Counted from the first letter of the stretch, positions 29,990 through 39,281 are shown. The stretch is 64,000 nucleotides of DNA from Bacteroidota bacterium (GCA_025963725.1 JAOQAE010000006.1:744001-808000), one strand, 5' to 3'. A program made the numbers and translations. Notes: generated by a model from the sequence alone, not told the origin.

Positions 29990-31207
29990 CTAATACGATA
30001 AAACGGTGATCATTCCCCTGCCCTTATTTTGTTTTTCCGTTTCCGAATATACAGCCGCCGAGATCCCCGGATCCCACTGGCTGATCCTATCCGCCGGAAT
30101 TCCAATGTTCACCAGCTGAAGTGCAAAGTTATTGGTCCTCCATTTTGAGAATGGCATCTCCTCATCCACCCACGACTCATCCTTTGTAGCGCTGCATCCC
30201 ACCTGCATCCGGAGAGCGGGGTGAAGCTTATACAGCATATACGCCCGGTACAATGCCACCCAGGCTTCATACTGCAGCAATCCCTGGCCGCTTTTCTTGT
30301 AATAGTGTAGCGTATACGGAGCTTTAGTCCCAAGCGGCTGCATTTTTTTATCGTAAGTGAAATCTGTTCCCAGCCTTGTGTTTACGTATGCCCCCTCAGG
30401 AAAGGTTGTTGCATTGTAAAATACAAGATAATAGGGCCGGTCGCTATTCACACCCGTTGTAATGCTATAAGTCCCGTCAGCAGGATTTGTTTCCGCCTGC
30501 GCAATTTCATTTTTATCTTCATCCAGCAACACGATGCTTACTGCCGAAGGCCCGTTTGATAAGCTATCCTTAACAGTTCCTTTTATTGTGATCTTCCGGC
30601 TGAAGCTCAGCATGAAGCTATATCCTTTGGCATTACTGGCATTATCGATCACCAGCACATATTTTTCACCGCTGCTTACTTCCAGCGCTTTCGAATATAA
30701 AGTACCCTGATCCTTTCCCGCAAACTTTTCCTTGCAGGAGGCCGAAAGCCCTGTAAAGGATCTCTCTTTATTAAAAGCAATATTGCTTCGTACCGGCATC
30801 ACTTTCTTATTCCTGATCGCATCACAGGTCAGCGAGTCGCTGTATTTATAGATCAGGAAATCACAGTCGGTATTTTTTCCTTCCGGGTGAATGTCGAGCA
30901 CAAGCTCGCCCTTCTCTGAAATTTCAAGAATATACCAGGAAGAAGCATGTTCCTTTTCAAAAGAATGAGGGTCGGAAGATGCAGCTGAGCTGATTTCCTG
31001 CACCTTTCCATAGCCCTGTTCCGCTTTATTTAAAGTGAAGTATGAGGTTGCAGAGGTAACCGCGATATGGATCGCTGCGGGGCAATCGCAATTAAGGTTA
31101 TCGGCCGCGGAGGCCGGACCTTTATTTTGCTTTAAACCCTGGGAGAAGCCGCCAAAGGAAAAGCAGGGAAGTAATAAAATTAAAAGCTTTTCTGCCCGGG
31201 ATCTCAT
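29990..31207 (-). CDS. Secreted multidomain protein with CarboxypepD-like and possible degenerate OmpA-like domain
   Basis: I start this at ATG 31207 (MRSRAEKLLILLLPCFSFGG), giving 405 residues; an upstream in-frame TTG would add 17 residues ahead of the signal peptide. After the signal comes a beta domain (about 40-220) with CDCPAA near its start. A carboxypeptidase regulatory-like segment follows (ITIKGTVKDSLSNGPSAVSI, about 225-300). The C-terminal part (LRMQVGCSATKD, WRTNNFALQLVNIGIPADRIS) has the spacing of an OmpA-like domain but lacks the usual GHTD and LSxxRA residues. If it is OmpA-derived, peptidoglycan binding may be lost. Its stop lies 12 bases from the convergent TlpA-like gene. 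Function unknown. Confidence 0.65.
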   Translation of the reverse strand: MRSRAEKLLILLLPCFSFGGFSQGLKQNKGPASAADNLNCDCPAAIHIAVTSATSYFTLNKAEQGYGKVQEISSAASSDPHSFEKEHASSWYILEISEKGELVLDIHPEGKNTDCDFLIYKYSDSLTCDAIRNKKVMPVRSNIAFNKERSFTGLSASCKEKFAGKDQGTLYSKALEVSSGEKYVLVIDNASNAKGYSFMLSFSRKITIKGTVKDSLSNGPSAVSIVLLDEDKNEIAQAETNPADGTYSITTGVNSDRPYYLVFYNATTFPEGAYVNTRLGTDFTYDKKMQPLGTKAPYTLHYYKKSGQGLLQYEAWVALYRAYMLYKLHPALRMQVGCSATKDESWVDEEMPFSKWRTNNFALQLVNIGIPADRISQWDPGISAAVYSETEKQNKGRGMITVLSY

Positions 31208-31277
31208 GGGAATATTATTTTTGATGGATCTAACAATGATATAAAAATATAACCGCAAAACAAAGCCTTACCGCCGC

Positions 31278-31943
31278 ATGACCCGCAGAAAAAAAGTCCT
31301 CCTGTTCTTCCTTTGCATCTCCGTCGGGGGACTGATCTTCGCACACGCGCATTTTTATTACAATACATTTTACAAGCCGGAACAATTGTACACAGCCGCA
31401 ATAAAGCAGCCGCCCTTTGATGCAGTCATTGTTCCGGGAATCCCCTGTGATGGCGGGAAATGGGGCTTTATTATGAAATGGAGAGTGGGCTGGTCGGTTT
31501 ATTTATACAAAACGGGAATGGCAAAAAACCTCATTTATTCCGGCGGCGCCGTGTACACTCCATATACCGAGGCTGTGATCATGGCGCTGTACGCGGAAAA
31601 GATGGGAGTTCCCAAAGAGCATATTTTTACAGAGACCAAAGCGGAGCATACCACGGAGAACCTGTATTACTCGTGGCAGCTTGCAAATGAAAAAGGCTTT
31701 AAGAGGATCGCCTTTGCAACAGATCCTTTCCAATCGCTTAAGGTGGAGCCGTACATCAAAGAGTTCGGCCTCGATGTACGCCCCCTGCCCAGCGTGATCG
31801 GCATTACCAGGAACATACAGGTGAAGGACTATGATATCGACTCTTACAAGGCTTACAAGCTTGGCTTCGTATCCATCCGCGAGCGGGAAAGCGCGGAAGA
31901 GCAGGAATTTAATTCGAAAGGCGGCAGGATAAAAGTAAAGTAA
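31278..31943 (+). CDS. YdcF/SanA-like DUF218 membrane-anchored protein
   Basis: The 221-residue protein has one N-terminal membrane helix (about 6-24), then a DUF218-type Rossmann-like domain. Motifs include DAVIVPGIPCDGGKW, KNLIYSGGAVYTPYTEA, the AEHTTENLYYS segment (the family's E-x-x-S/T-T-x-E-N region) and FKRIAFATDPFQS. Members such as SanA and YdcF affect envelope barrier function or bind S-adenosylmethionine, but biochemical roles remain unclear. The domain should face the periplasm. The gene is divergent from its neighbour at 31207 by 70 bases. Confidence 0.85.
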   Translation: MTRRKKVLLFFLCISVGGLIFAHAHFYYNTFYKPEQLYTAAIKQPPFDAVIVPGIPCDGGKWGFIMKWRVGWSVYLYKTGMAKNLIYSGGAVYTPYTEAVIMALYAEKMGVPKEHIFTETKAEHTTENLYYSWQLANEKGFKRIAFATDPFQSLKVEPYIKEFGLDVRPLPSVIGITRNIQVKDYDIDSYKAYKLGFVSIRERESAEEQEFNSKGGRIKVK

Positions 31944-31972
31944 TTCCAGCGGTAGCCTTAAGTGGTACCAGG

Positions 31973-32644
31973 TCACATCTTCTTCACCAGCTTATTCTTC
32001 GGAAACAGGCTTTTTAAGATCTCCCCGTAATAGATCAAAAACTTGAACGCATACGTTGGCGAAGTGAAGCTCTTATTCAGGTGCCTGTCGTTCGTGAGCA
32101 TAAAGCGATAGCCCACATCGGCGCCAATGCCGAACCATTTCACAAATTTATACTGGATCGCAACGGCAGGCTCATAAATGAAGTTGAAGGCTTCGTCCGT
32201 CTTCATTATTTTTCCGAGGAACAGGTAATTGTAATAGCTTTTACCAACACCGATCTGCAGCGGCATGCTCAGCTCCCAATGCTTCGTTTGATAAAATGTG
32301 TATTCGGCGTAAGCGGAAATGTAATACATGTGCAGGTGTGCGGTCACCGGATACAATGTTCCCCAGCTGTCGGCGAAGTAAATCTTTTTATCGAAGGCGC
32401 TTTCCGGTGGATACAGCTGGTTGTAGCCAAGCCCGAAATGAACCCGCTTCCCGTAGCTGATCCCGAGCTTTAACCCGAAGATCTTCGCGCGGCTGTTCTC
32501 AATAAAGGAATTGCGGCCATCCAGCTTTGCAAACACCTGTGGCTTTTGCTTCAGGCAGTCTTTGATCGTGTCGAGGGTAGGCTGCGCCCGGATCAGGGAA
32601 ATGAGGCAGAGGAATAAAATTGATATGATCAGTCGCTTCAGCAC
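31973..32644 (-). CDS. Small predicted outer-membrane beta-barrel protein
   Basis: The 223-residue protein appears to start at GTG 32644, since the only upstream in-frame codons before the next gene are not start codons. The signal peptide is MLKRLIISILFLCLISLIRAQ. The mature part shows repeated amphipathic strands rich in Tyr and Phe (KLGISYGKRVHFGLGYNQLY, YISAYAEYTFYQTKHWELSMP, VGYRFMLTNDRHL), fitting an 8- to 10-strand barrel. The last residues are basic (KNKLVKKM) rather than ending in an aromatic. It follows the T9SS cargo gene at 32697 on the same strand with 52 bases between and could be co-transcribed. Function unknown. Confidence 0.65.
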   Translation of the reverse strand: MLKRLIISILFLCLISLIRAQPTLDTIKDCLKQKPQVFAKLDGRNSFIENSRAKIFGLKLGISYGKRVHFGLGYNQLYPPESAFDKKIYFADSWGTLYPVTAHLHMYYISAYAEYTFYQTKHWELSMPLQIGVGKSYYNYLFLGKIMKTDEAFNFIYEPAVAIQYKFVKWFGIGADVGYRFMLTNDRHLNKSFTSPTYAFKFLIYYGEILKSLFPKNKLVKKM

Positions 32645-32696
32645 AGCACTAAAGATACGCAGAAGAGCGCAGATTAAGAAGCGTGTTTTAAATAAG

Positions 32697-34121
32697 CTAT
32701 TGTTTGATGAACCGTGCAGAACGCTGCCTTCCGTCGCGGCTGGTTATGGTTAGAAAATAAACACCTGCTGAAAGCTCACTTATATCGATCGCGGTACCGT
32801 TCATTTTCATTTTGATGGCCTCTCCCATTACATTGATGAGTTCAACTGCTGCATCAACATCCTGTTCGTTTAAACCGACCGTTAATATATTGCCTGCAGG
32901 ATTTGGATAAACCCTGAGCCTTCCCGCATTATCTTCCTCCTCAATCCCTATGCTGCAATCAGGGACAAGGCAACCGAACCCATCCGTTTTTAACACCCAG
33001 GCATCCTGGCCGCTGATGTTACCTGAGCCCGCCATGATAAATCCGTTATCAGCCGTCGCCTTCAGCTCATAAATATAATTATCGTTCGACGGATTCGCAT
33101 AATATTGCCGCAGCCACGTTTGATTTCCGGCACTGTCTGTTTTTACCAGCAAGCCATTTGAATAAGCGCCTAATTGGGATTCTCCCGAAACCACAATACT
33201 GCCGTCCGCTAAAACAACGGGAATGGTATAGAACTGCTGGTCGCCCCAGCCGCCGTAGGTTTTCTGCCAGCGGATGGCTGATCCGGACGGGTTGAGCTTT
33301 GCCATGTATGCCTGGTAACCATAACCGGCCACGGACTTTGCGCCCACAACAAGATATGAGCTGTCGGGAAGCTGTTTTACAAAGCCGGTTCCTGCGGTCC
33401 CGCTAAATTGTTTTAACCATTGAAACGTTCCGTTTACATCGGCTTTCAATACAAAGATCTCACCGTTACGTATGCCCGACATAATATATCCGCCATCAAG
33501 TGTGATCTGCCCCGATACACAATCCTCGGGTGAAGCGGTGAGGTAATTCTTCTGCCATTGCTGATTGCCGTTCTTATCTGTTTTAATGAGATAGAAATCG
33601 GACGCAGTTCCCATGCTGTAGCTTTGAGTTACTCCCATCAATACAAATCCGCTGTCAGGAGTTTGGCAAACAATGTTTGCATTGTCGAATTGCGCGCCGC
33701 CATAGGTTCTTGTCCATAAAGTATCCCCGCTCATGGTCAGCTTTACAAGGAGCGCATCCATGTTGCCGCTGCTGTCGGCATAAGCACCGCATTGAACAAG
33801 ATTGCTGTCTGCTGTTTTTATGAATGCCCCTGAAGCGCCGCAATAGTACTGGCAGTTGGGCTTCGGGTATCGTTCGCAGTAAAGTGTATCGCCTGCGGCA
33901 TTTATCCTGATAAAACACAAGGCGCCGAAACCTGCGGAGTAAAATTTCTGACCGCTGATCATAAAGTCACCGTTATCATATTCATAAATGCCGGAAGCCG
34001 AATTATTGTAGCTGAGTGTCCCTGCATAATTATACACCCTGTTGATATAGGTCTGTGCTCCTGACTTAACAGTAAAACATACTATGAGAAAGAGAATAGG
34101 ATATAACTTCTGCAGCTTCAT
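32697..34121 (-). CDS. T9SS type A cargo with beta-propeller-like repeats
   Basis: The 474-residue protein has a signal peptide (MKLQKLYPILFLIVCFTVKSGAQ). A series of about seven repeats follows, with the pattern DSGFVLMG...(D)FYLIKTDKNGNQQWQKNY, typical of Bacteroidetes propeller-like domains. A type A T9SS sorting domain ends it (about 400-474: LRVYPNPAGNILTV, then ISELSAGVYFLTI and a basic end). The tail directs export through the outer membrane. The ligand or enzymatic activity is not evident, and no catalytic motif is visible. The gene lies downstream of coxA on the same strand, but the 144-base gap makes a separate transcript likely. Confidence 0.88.
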   Translation of the reverse strand: MKLQKLYPILFLIVCFTVKSGAQTYINRVYNYAGTLSYNNSASGIYEYDNGDFMISGQKFYSAGFGALCFIRINAAGDTLYCERYPKPNCQYYCGASGAFIKTADSNLVQCGAYADSSGNMDALLVKLTMSGDTLWTRTYGGAQFDNANIVCQTPDSGFVLMGVTQSYSMGTASDFYLIKTDKNGNQQWQKNYLTASPEDCVSGQITLDGGYIMSGIRNGEIFVLKADVNGTFQWLKQFSGTAGTGFVKQLPDSSYLVVGAKSVAGYGYQAYMAKLNPSGSAIRWQKTYGGWGDQQFYTIPVVLADGSIVVSGESQLGAYSNGLLVKTDSAGNQTWLRQYYANPSNDNYIYELKATADNGFIMAGSGNISGQDAWVLKTDGFGCLVPDCSIGIEEEDNAGRLRVYPNPAGNILTVGLNEQDVDAAVELINVMGEAIKMKMNGTAIDISELSAGVYFLTITSRDGRQRSARFIKQ

Positions 34122-34224
34122 TCGTATGCAATTTAGGTTATTTATAAAGAACCCGCAATGGCAAATGCAGCGTCAAAAAAAATCCCCGTCCGCATTGCGA
34201 ACAGGGATTCTGTATGTTTTTGCT

Positions 34225-34255
34225 CCCTCTCCCCCGGAGAGGGCCGGGGTGAGGT
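34225..34255. repeat. REP-like hairpin between coxA and the T9SS cargo gene
   Basis: CCCTCTC (34225-34231) pairs with GAGAGGG (34237-34243) around a five-base loop, followed by CCGGGGTGAGGT. The tail resembles that after the second hairpin at 21376, suggesting one dispersed family. It lies 10 bases beyond the coxA stop and may also help terminate the respiratory operon. Confidence 0.65.
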
Positions 34256-34265
34256 CTTATTAATT

Positions 34266-36092
34266 TTAATGATGTCCTCCGCCATCCACTTCGCCTTCAG
34301 CCAGTGGAACAGTTTGCGGAACATAATCTTCGTCCTTTCCAGGCTTGCTGTAGTCATACGGCCAGCGGTGAACTACCGGCAGTGCGCCAGGCCAGTTCCC
34401 GTGAGTGTTTGCCATTGGCGTTGTCCACTCCAGTGTGTTCGAGTGCCAAGGGTTTTGAACCGATTTAGGCCCGCGGAACATGGAATAGAAGAAGTTGAAC
34501 AGGAAGATGATCTGTGCAAGCCCGCCCAATATCGCGAAGCAGGTGATCAGCACGTTGATGTCAACCAGGTTGTCGAACATCGGGAATGCGGTGTTCGAGT
34601 AGTACCTGCGGGGAACACCTGCAAGGCCTAAGAAGTGCATCGGGAAGAATACGCCGTAAGCAGAAATAAATGTGAGCCAGAAGTGAACATAGCCAAGCTT
34701 CTTGTTCATGTGGCGCAGGAACATTTTAGGATACCAGTGATATACGCCGGCAAGCATTCCTAAGATCGCCGATACACCCATTACAATGTGGAAGTGGGCA
34801 ACAACGAAATACGTATCGTGGATCGGAATATCAAGCGCAGAATCCGCAAGGATGATCCCTGTTAAACCACCGGAGATAAAGGTAGATACCAGGCCGATCG
34901 CGAAAAGCATACCCGGTGTGAAGCGGATGTTACCTTTCCAGAGCGTGGTGATGTAGTTGAACGCTTTAACAGCGGAAGGGATCGCGATGAGTAAGGTGGT
35001 GAATACGAACACGGATCCTAAGAACGGGTTCATACCGGTGATGAACATGTGGTGGCCCCAAACGATGAAGGAAAGGAACCCGATCGCCATGATGGAACCG
35101 ATCATTGCGCGGTAACCGAAGATCGGCTTGCGTGCATTTACGGAGATGATCTCAGATGTTAAGCCCAGTGCAGGAAGGATAATGATGTATACCTCCGGGT
35201 GGCCTAAGAACCAGAACAAGTGCTGGTACAGGATCGGGGAACCGCCTGTTTGCTCGAGTGCCTGTCCGCCGATGTAAATGTCGGAAAGGTAAAAGGATGT
35301 TCCGAAGCTCCTGTCGAAGATCAGCAGCAATGCCGCCGATAATAACACAGGGAAGGAAAGCACACCAAGGATCGCTGTAACGAAGAATGCCCAGATGGTA
35401 AGCGGCAAACGCGTCATCGACATACCTTTTGTACGCAGGTTGATGATGGTGATGATGTAGTTCAAGCCACCAAGTAAGGAAGAAACGATGAAGGCCGTCA
35501 TGGATAATAACCAGAAGGTCATCCCTAATTTGGAACCGTCCATTGCCTGTGGTAATGCGCTCAGTGGAGGATAAACCGTCCATCCGCCGGATGCAGGGCC
35601 AGTTTCAATGAAGAAAGAAGCCATCATGATCGCGCTCGACAGGAAGAAGAACCAGTACGAAAGCATGTTCAGGAACCCGGATGCCATATCGCGTGCACCG
35701 ATCTGGTAAGGAATTAAAAGGTTGGAGAACGTACCGCTCAGTCCGCCTGTTAACACCATGAACACCATTACGGTTCCGTGGATGGTTACCAGCGCCATGT
35801 ACATTCCCGGCTCAAGGATCCCGTCCTTGCCCCATTTATCACCAAGGATCCAGTTGATGAAGCCGAAATGCTCATTTGGCCAGGCCAGCTGTAAGCGGAA
35901 CAGCATTGACATGATCATTGCAAACGTTGCCATGATCACGGCAGTAATCAGGAACTGGCGTGAGATGGTTTTGTGGTCCATACTAAAGATGTACTTGCTC
36001 ACAAAAGATTCTTCATGATGATGCTCGTCGTGGTGACCGTGATGTTCGTGGCTTCCGTGACTATCGTGATGACCGTGATTCTCCATTGACAT
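34266..36092 (-). CDS. coxA: Cytochrome c oxidase subunit I (aa3-type)
   Basis: The 608-residue protein is the catalytic heme-copper subunit. It shows the heme a ligand in TIHGTVMVF, the CuB site with the His-Tyr crosslink pair in GHPEVYIIIL, the CuB histidines in VWGHHMF, and HDTYFVVAHFHIVMG carrying the heme a3 and heme a ligands. About 12 membrane helices are seen. It ends the eight-gene actA-F/coxB-coxA operon, 41 bases after coxB, and reduces oxygen at the binuclear centre. The N-terminal 29 residues contain 12 histidines (GHHDSHGSHEHHGHHDEHHH). A second ATG at 36086 is equally possible. Subunits III and IV are not encoded nearby. Confidence 0.97.
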   Translation of the reverse strand: MSMENHGHHDSHGSHEHHGHHDEHHHEESFVSKYIFSMDHKTISRQFLITAVIMATFAMIMSMLFRLQLAWPNEHFGFINWILGDKWGKDGILEPGMYMALVTIHGTVMVFMVLTGGLSGTFSNLLIPYQIGARDMASGFLNMLSYWFFFLSSAIMMASFFIETGPASGGWTVYPPLSALPQAMDGSKLGMTFWLLSMTAFIVSSLLGGLNYIITIINLRTKGMSMTRLPLTIWAFFVTAILGVLSFPVLLSAALLLIFDRSFGTSFYLSDIYIGGQALEQTGGSPILYQHLFWFLGHPEVYIIILPALGLTSEIISVNARKPIFGYRAMIGSIMAIGFLSFIVWGHHMFITGMNPFLGSVFVFTTLLIAIPSAVKAFNYITTLWKGNIRFTPGMLFAIGLVSTFISGGLTGIILADSALDIPIHDTYFVVAHFHIVMGVSAILGMLAGVYHWYPKMFLRHMNKKLGYVHFWLTFISAYGVFFPMHFLGLAGVPRRYYSNTAFPMFDNLVDINVLITCFAILGGLAQIIFLFNFFYSMFRGPKSVQNPWHSNTLEWTTPMANTHGNWPGALPVVHRWPYDYSKPGKDEDYVPQTVPLAEGEVDGGGHH

Positions 36093-36133
36093 ATTGTATA
36101 CTTTATTGATGTTTGTTAAAAATTTTCTTTTTC

Positions 36134-37291
36134 TTAATTATTTTTCCTCGATTCCATCTCTTCTTTGCCGCCGTTGCCAAGCTTAATAGAGTCCCTTGCC
36201 ATATCATCCTTTGTTTCGCTTGCTCCTTTATCAGAAGCAGCTGATTTTTCAGACGGTGCGGAAGCGCCGCCTTTATCAAAGAACGGCTTTTTAGTAGCCA
36301 GCCATTTATCGTATTCAGCCTGTGTTTCAACGATAACTGTCATTTGCATGTTGTAGTGGGAATTTCCGCAGATCTTGTTACATAATAAAATGTAATTGAA
36401 CTCTTCCGGCTTGTCGCCGCGTGCCTTGCGCACCGCATTGATGCCTGCCATCTGTGCGATCACTTCCGGCTTCTGGCGCATTTCCGCCGTGGTAATGGTA
36501 GGAGTGAAATGCAGCATGGTGGTCATACCCGGAACACAGTTCATCTGTGCCCTGAAGTGAGGGAAATAAGCGCTGTGGATCACATCGCGCGACCTGAACT
36601 TGAATTCAACTTCCTTGTTCACCACAATGTGCAGCTCATTCTTCACAACAATATCATCGCTGCCGGTTGAGCTGGTAGAATCCATTCCAAGATCGTTGGT
36701 GCTGGTGATCAGCTTGTAATTGGAAGCTCCAAGGGTATTGTCGGTGCCGGCATAGCGTGCTGTCCAGTCGAATTGTTTCGCGTACAGCTCGATCACCTGT
36801 GATTTCGGATCGGCAACATCGGTAATGTGGTTCCATGTTTTGATACCGTAGATCACGATCACAGCCAGTACAATGGCCGGGATCACGGTCCAGATCATCT
36901 CCAGCCTGTTGTCGTGCGGAAAATAAGTGGCGCGGTTATCTTTTCTTCCGTAGTATTTATAGGCAAAGTAAAACAGGAGAATGTGAGTAAGAACGAATAC
37001 GAACCAAAGGATACCCATGTTAAAGTTGAACAGCCAGTCGAGCTCTTTTCCATGAACAGAAGCCGCTTCAGGGAGCATTCTCCATCCGTAGTTTTTTAAT
37101 TGCCAGATCACGAATAAAAAGAAAACCACCACAAAGGTCAGCATGATCCTGCCCATCAGGCGGTTGTCCTTTTCTGTGATCTCTTCCGATCTTTTGCCTT
37201 TTAAACTTGATGCGAGCTCAAATACACGGACTAAATAGCCAACTGCAAGAACTGTTAGGATAATAGCAACGTAAACTAAAAACTTTATCAT
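36134..37291 (-). CDS. coxB: Cytochrome c oxidase subunit II (CuA)
   Basis: I choose ATG 37291 (MIKFLVYVAIIL), giving 385 residues; an upstream TTG at 37312 is open but less typical. Several membrane helices precede a periplasmic cupredoxin domain. The CuA site is complete: a His in VIHSAYFPHF, then C-x3-C-x3-H-x2-M as CNKICGNSHYNM. It accepts electrons from cytochrome c (or directly from complex III) and passes them to CoxA. The extra N-terminal helices compared with the usual two are a feature of this lineage. No fused cytochrome c domain is present. A charged Ser/Lys/Asp-rich tail closes the protein. Spacing to actF is 79 bases. Confidence 0.95.
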   Translation of the reverse strand: MIKFLVYVAIILTVLAVGYLVRVFELASSLKGKRSEEITEKDNRLMGRIMLTFVVVFFLFVIWQLKNYGWRMLPEAASVHGKELDWLFNFNMGILWFVFVLTHILLFYFAYKYYGRKDNRATYFPHDNRLEMIWTVIPAIVLAVIVIYGIKTWNHITDVADPKSQVIELYAKQFDWTARYAGTDNTLGASNYKLITSTNDLGMDSTSSTGSDDIVVKNELHIVVNKEVEFKFRSRDVIHSAYFPHFRAQMNCVPGMTTMLHFTPTITTAEMRQKPEVIAQMAGINAVRKARGDKPEEFNYILLCNKICGNSHYNMQMTVIVETQAEYDKWLATKKPFFDKGGASAPSEKSAASDKGASETKDDMARDSIKLGNGGKEEMESRKNN

Positions 37292-37370
37292 AGTGGTATC
37301 AAATTTATCCAACGTAGCTGTAGCGTTGGGTTGTTATTCCTTATTTTTTTATTTCTCTCGTCAAAAAATA

Positions 37371-38588
37371 TTAAACATTGTGGTGTAACGTTTCATCCAG
37401 GTACGGGTGTTTCTGTACCATCAGCGGAGCTTTCGACAATGCCCTGTGGATCACGAACAGCAGCAGCCCCAGGAAGCCCAGCGCCATGCCGATCTCAACC
37501 CAGCCCAGGTGCCAGTGGCCTTTAACCGTAGCAGGCATTACCATCATGAATACATCCAGCCAGTGGCCTACGAAAATGATCGAGCCTACAAATGTGAGGA
37601 AGAAATAATTGCGTTTTGCATCGCGGCTCATCAGCAGCACCATCGGGAATGCGAAGTTCATGAAGAACACGGTCCACATCAGCGCCATGTAGCCGAAATC
37701 GTGGAGGCGCTCCTGGAAATAAATGATCTCTTCAGGAATGTTGGTGTACCAGATGAGCATGAACTGCATGAACCAGAGGTAGCTCCAGAGGAAGCTGATT
37801 GCGAACACCCATTTTCCAAGATCGTGGATATGGCTTTCGTTCACCTGCTCGAGGTAGCCTCTGCGCTTGAGGTACAATACGATTAATGTGATCATGATCA
37901 TGGCGCTGATCCACATTCCGGAGAATGCATACCATCCGTACATGGTGCTGAACCAGTGTACATCGAGCGACATCAGCCAGTCCCATGCGGAAGTGGAGGA
38001 TGTTACCGCGAAGAATACCATGAATGTTGCAGCTTTTCCCATTGTTTTGAAGTGGATGGCAGTGCCGCCCTGTAAATCCTGCTCAGCGGAGTTCTTGATG
38101 AACATGCGCTGGAAATAGCACCATACGGCCAAGTAAAGGATCGTTCTCAGCCAGAAGAACCATGGAGTAAAGTAACCGTGCTTGCCGGCGATCACCTCAT
38201 CGTATTCAGGGGATGCAGGGTCAATGGTTGCAGGGTCCATCCAGTGGTACAGGTGGTGTGCGTGGAACTGTCCGGCAAGTAAGATAAGGAACATGATGAC
38301 CGCGCCTACAGGAAGGTAGCTCGATACGGCTTCGTAAACGCGCTTTACGGCTACAGACCATGCAACCTCGGCAACATACTGCAATGCCATGAAGAAAGTA
38401 GCCAGCAGGGCGATTCCCATATAGAAATAGCCGTTCACAAGAAGGTTCGCCCATACGCGAGTATGATGCTCATTCTCCGGCCCGTCCGTAATGAAGAAGC
38501 CCGCGATTATTGTGATCAAGCCTATAGCCATCAAACCAAAAGTGATGTTCCTGGTCCTGCTTGTAAACGTATAGTTTAAGTTAGTCAT
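37371..38588 (-). CDS. actF: Alternative complex III subunit ActF
   Basis: The 405-residue membrane protein has about ten hydrophobic helices. Characteristic sequences are FHAHHLYHWMDP, SSTSAWDWLMSLDVHWFSTMYGW and VGHWLDVFMMVMP, which identify the ActF family. It is a quinone-interacting or proton-path membrane subunit related to ActC/NrfD proteins. It is the sixth act gene and sits between actE and coxB in the operon. The start is ATG 38588, 48 bases beyond actE. ACIII passes electrons from quinol to cytochrome c without resemblance to the bc1 complex. Confidence 0.95.
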   Translation of the reverse strand: MTNLNYTFTSRTRNITFGLMAIGLITIIAGFFITDGPENEHHTRVWANLLVNGYFYMGIALLATFFMALQYVAEVAWSVAVKRVYEAVSSYLPVGAVIMFLILLAGQFHAHHLYHWMDPATIDPASPEYDEVIAGKHGYFTPWFFWLRTILYLAVWCYFQRMFIKNSAEQDLQGGTAIHFKTMGKAATFMVFFAVTSSTSAWDWLMSLDVHWFSTMYGWYAFSGMWISAMIMITLIVLYLKRRGYLEQVNESHIHDLGKWVFAISFLWSYLWFMQFMLIWYTNIPEEIIYFQERLHDFGYMALMWTVFFMNFAFPMVLLMSRDAKRNYFFLTFVGSIIFVGHWLDVFMMVMPATVKGHWHLGWVEIGMALGFLGLLLFVIHRALSKAPLMVQKHPYLDETLHHNV

Positions 38589-38636
38589 ATCAATTGTAAT
38601 TTTTCTTTTTATCTCGAATATACTTTTTACTCAACA

Positions 38637-39281
38637 TTATTTTTTAGGAGCTTCCGCTTTGGCAGTTGCAGCGGTATCAGTTGCTGCAGGCTTGCCGTCA
38701 GGGAACTGTAATTTGTGGATGTACAGCACCACTTTCCATCTTTCTTCCTGTGACATTAACGGTGCATGTGCGCCCATCAGCCCTTTTCCGTAAGTGATCG
38801 TATGGAACATTTTTCCTTCAGGTAAATTTTTCAGCGTACTGTATGCCGGTGGAGGCCCGGGCAATTTTGCAGCTACAAGGCCGTCAGCTTCTCCGCCTGC
38901 ACCGTGGCAGTGCACACAGAATTTTCCGTACAGCTCTTCTCCTTCTTTCAGGTTCGCAGCGTTATTTTCCAGCGGGTTGTGCAGGTTAGCGCCGGCAGCT
39001 TCGTATCCTTCCGGCGTCTTCGGATATGCATAAGGTATGAAACCGCGCGGAATGGTACCTGCAACCGGCATCCTGTTCGCCTGTAATGTATCTCCGGTTT
39101 CCTTGCCATTGTCGATCTTTACATAGGCCATGTTGCTTTCCAGTGAAGGAGAGCGGTACATGTCCGGCATAAATTCAACTCCCGGACTGTTTGGATCGCG
39201 TTTTTCACAGGAGGTGAACGCTATGGCAACACAGCCGAAAACCGCCATCAATGAAATTACTTTTGTTATCTGTTTGTTCAT
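38637..39281 (-). CDS. actE: Alternative complex III subunit ActE, monoheme cytochrome c lipoprotein
   Basis: The 214-residue protein has a lipoprotein signal (lipobox AFTSC, Cys25) and a single cytochrome c motif, CVHCH, about residue 121. MFHTITYGKGLMGAHAP provides the distal methionine region. It ends in an Ala/Lys-rich tail. ActE probably delivers electrons from ACIII to the acceptor (a cytochrome c or the oxidase). It lies between actD and actF in the operon. Confidence 0.94.
   Translation of the reverse strand: MNKQITKVISLMAVFGCVAIAFTSCEKRDPNSPGVEFMPDMYRSPSLESNMAYVKIDNGKETGDTLQANRMPVAGTIPRGFIPYAYPKTPEGYEAAGANLHNPLENNAANLKEGEELYGKFCVHCHGAGGEADGLVAAKLPGPPPAYSTLKNLPEGKMFHTITYGKGLMGAHAPLMSQEERWKVVLYIHKLQFPDGKPAATDTAATAKAEAPKK

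Noticed and set aside
34158-34631. 157-residue plus-strand open frame overlapping coxA
   Set aside because: It is the antisense shadow of the coxA C-terminal region. No promoter or domain supports it.
37291-37312. TTG start of coxB at 37312
   Set aside because: ATG 37291 gives a clean membrane helix start. The TTG would add seven residues without obvious benefit. It remains possible.
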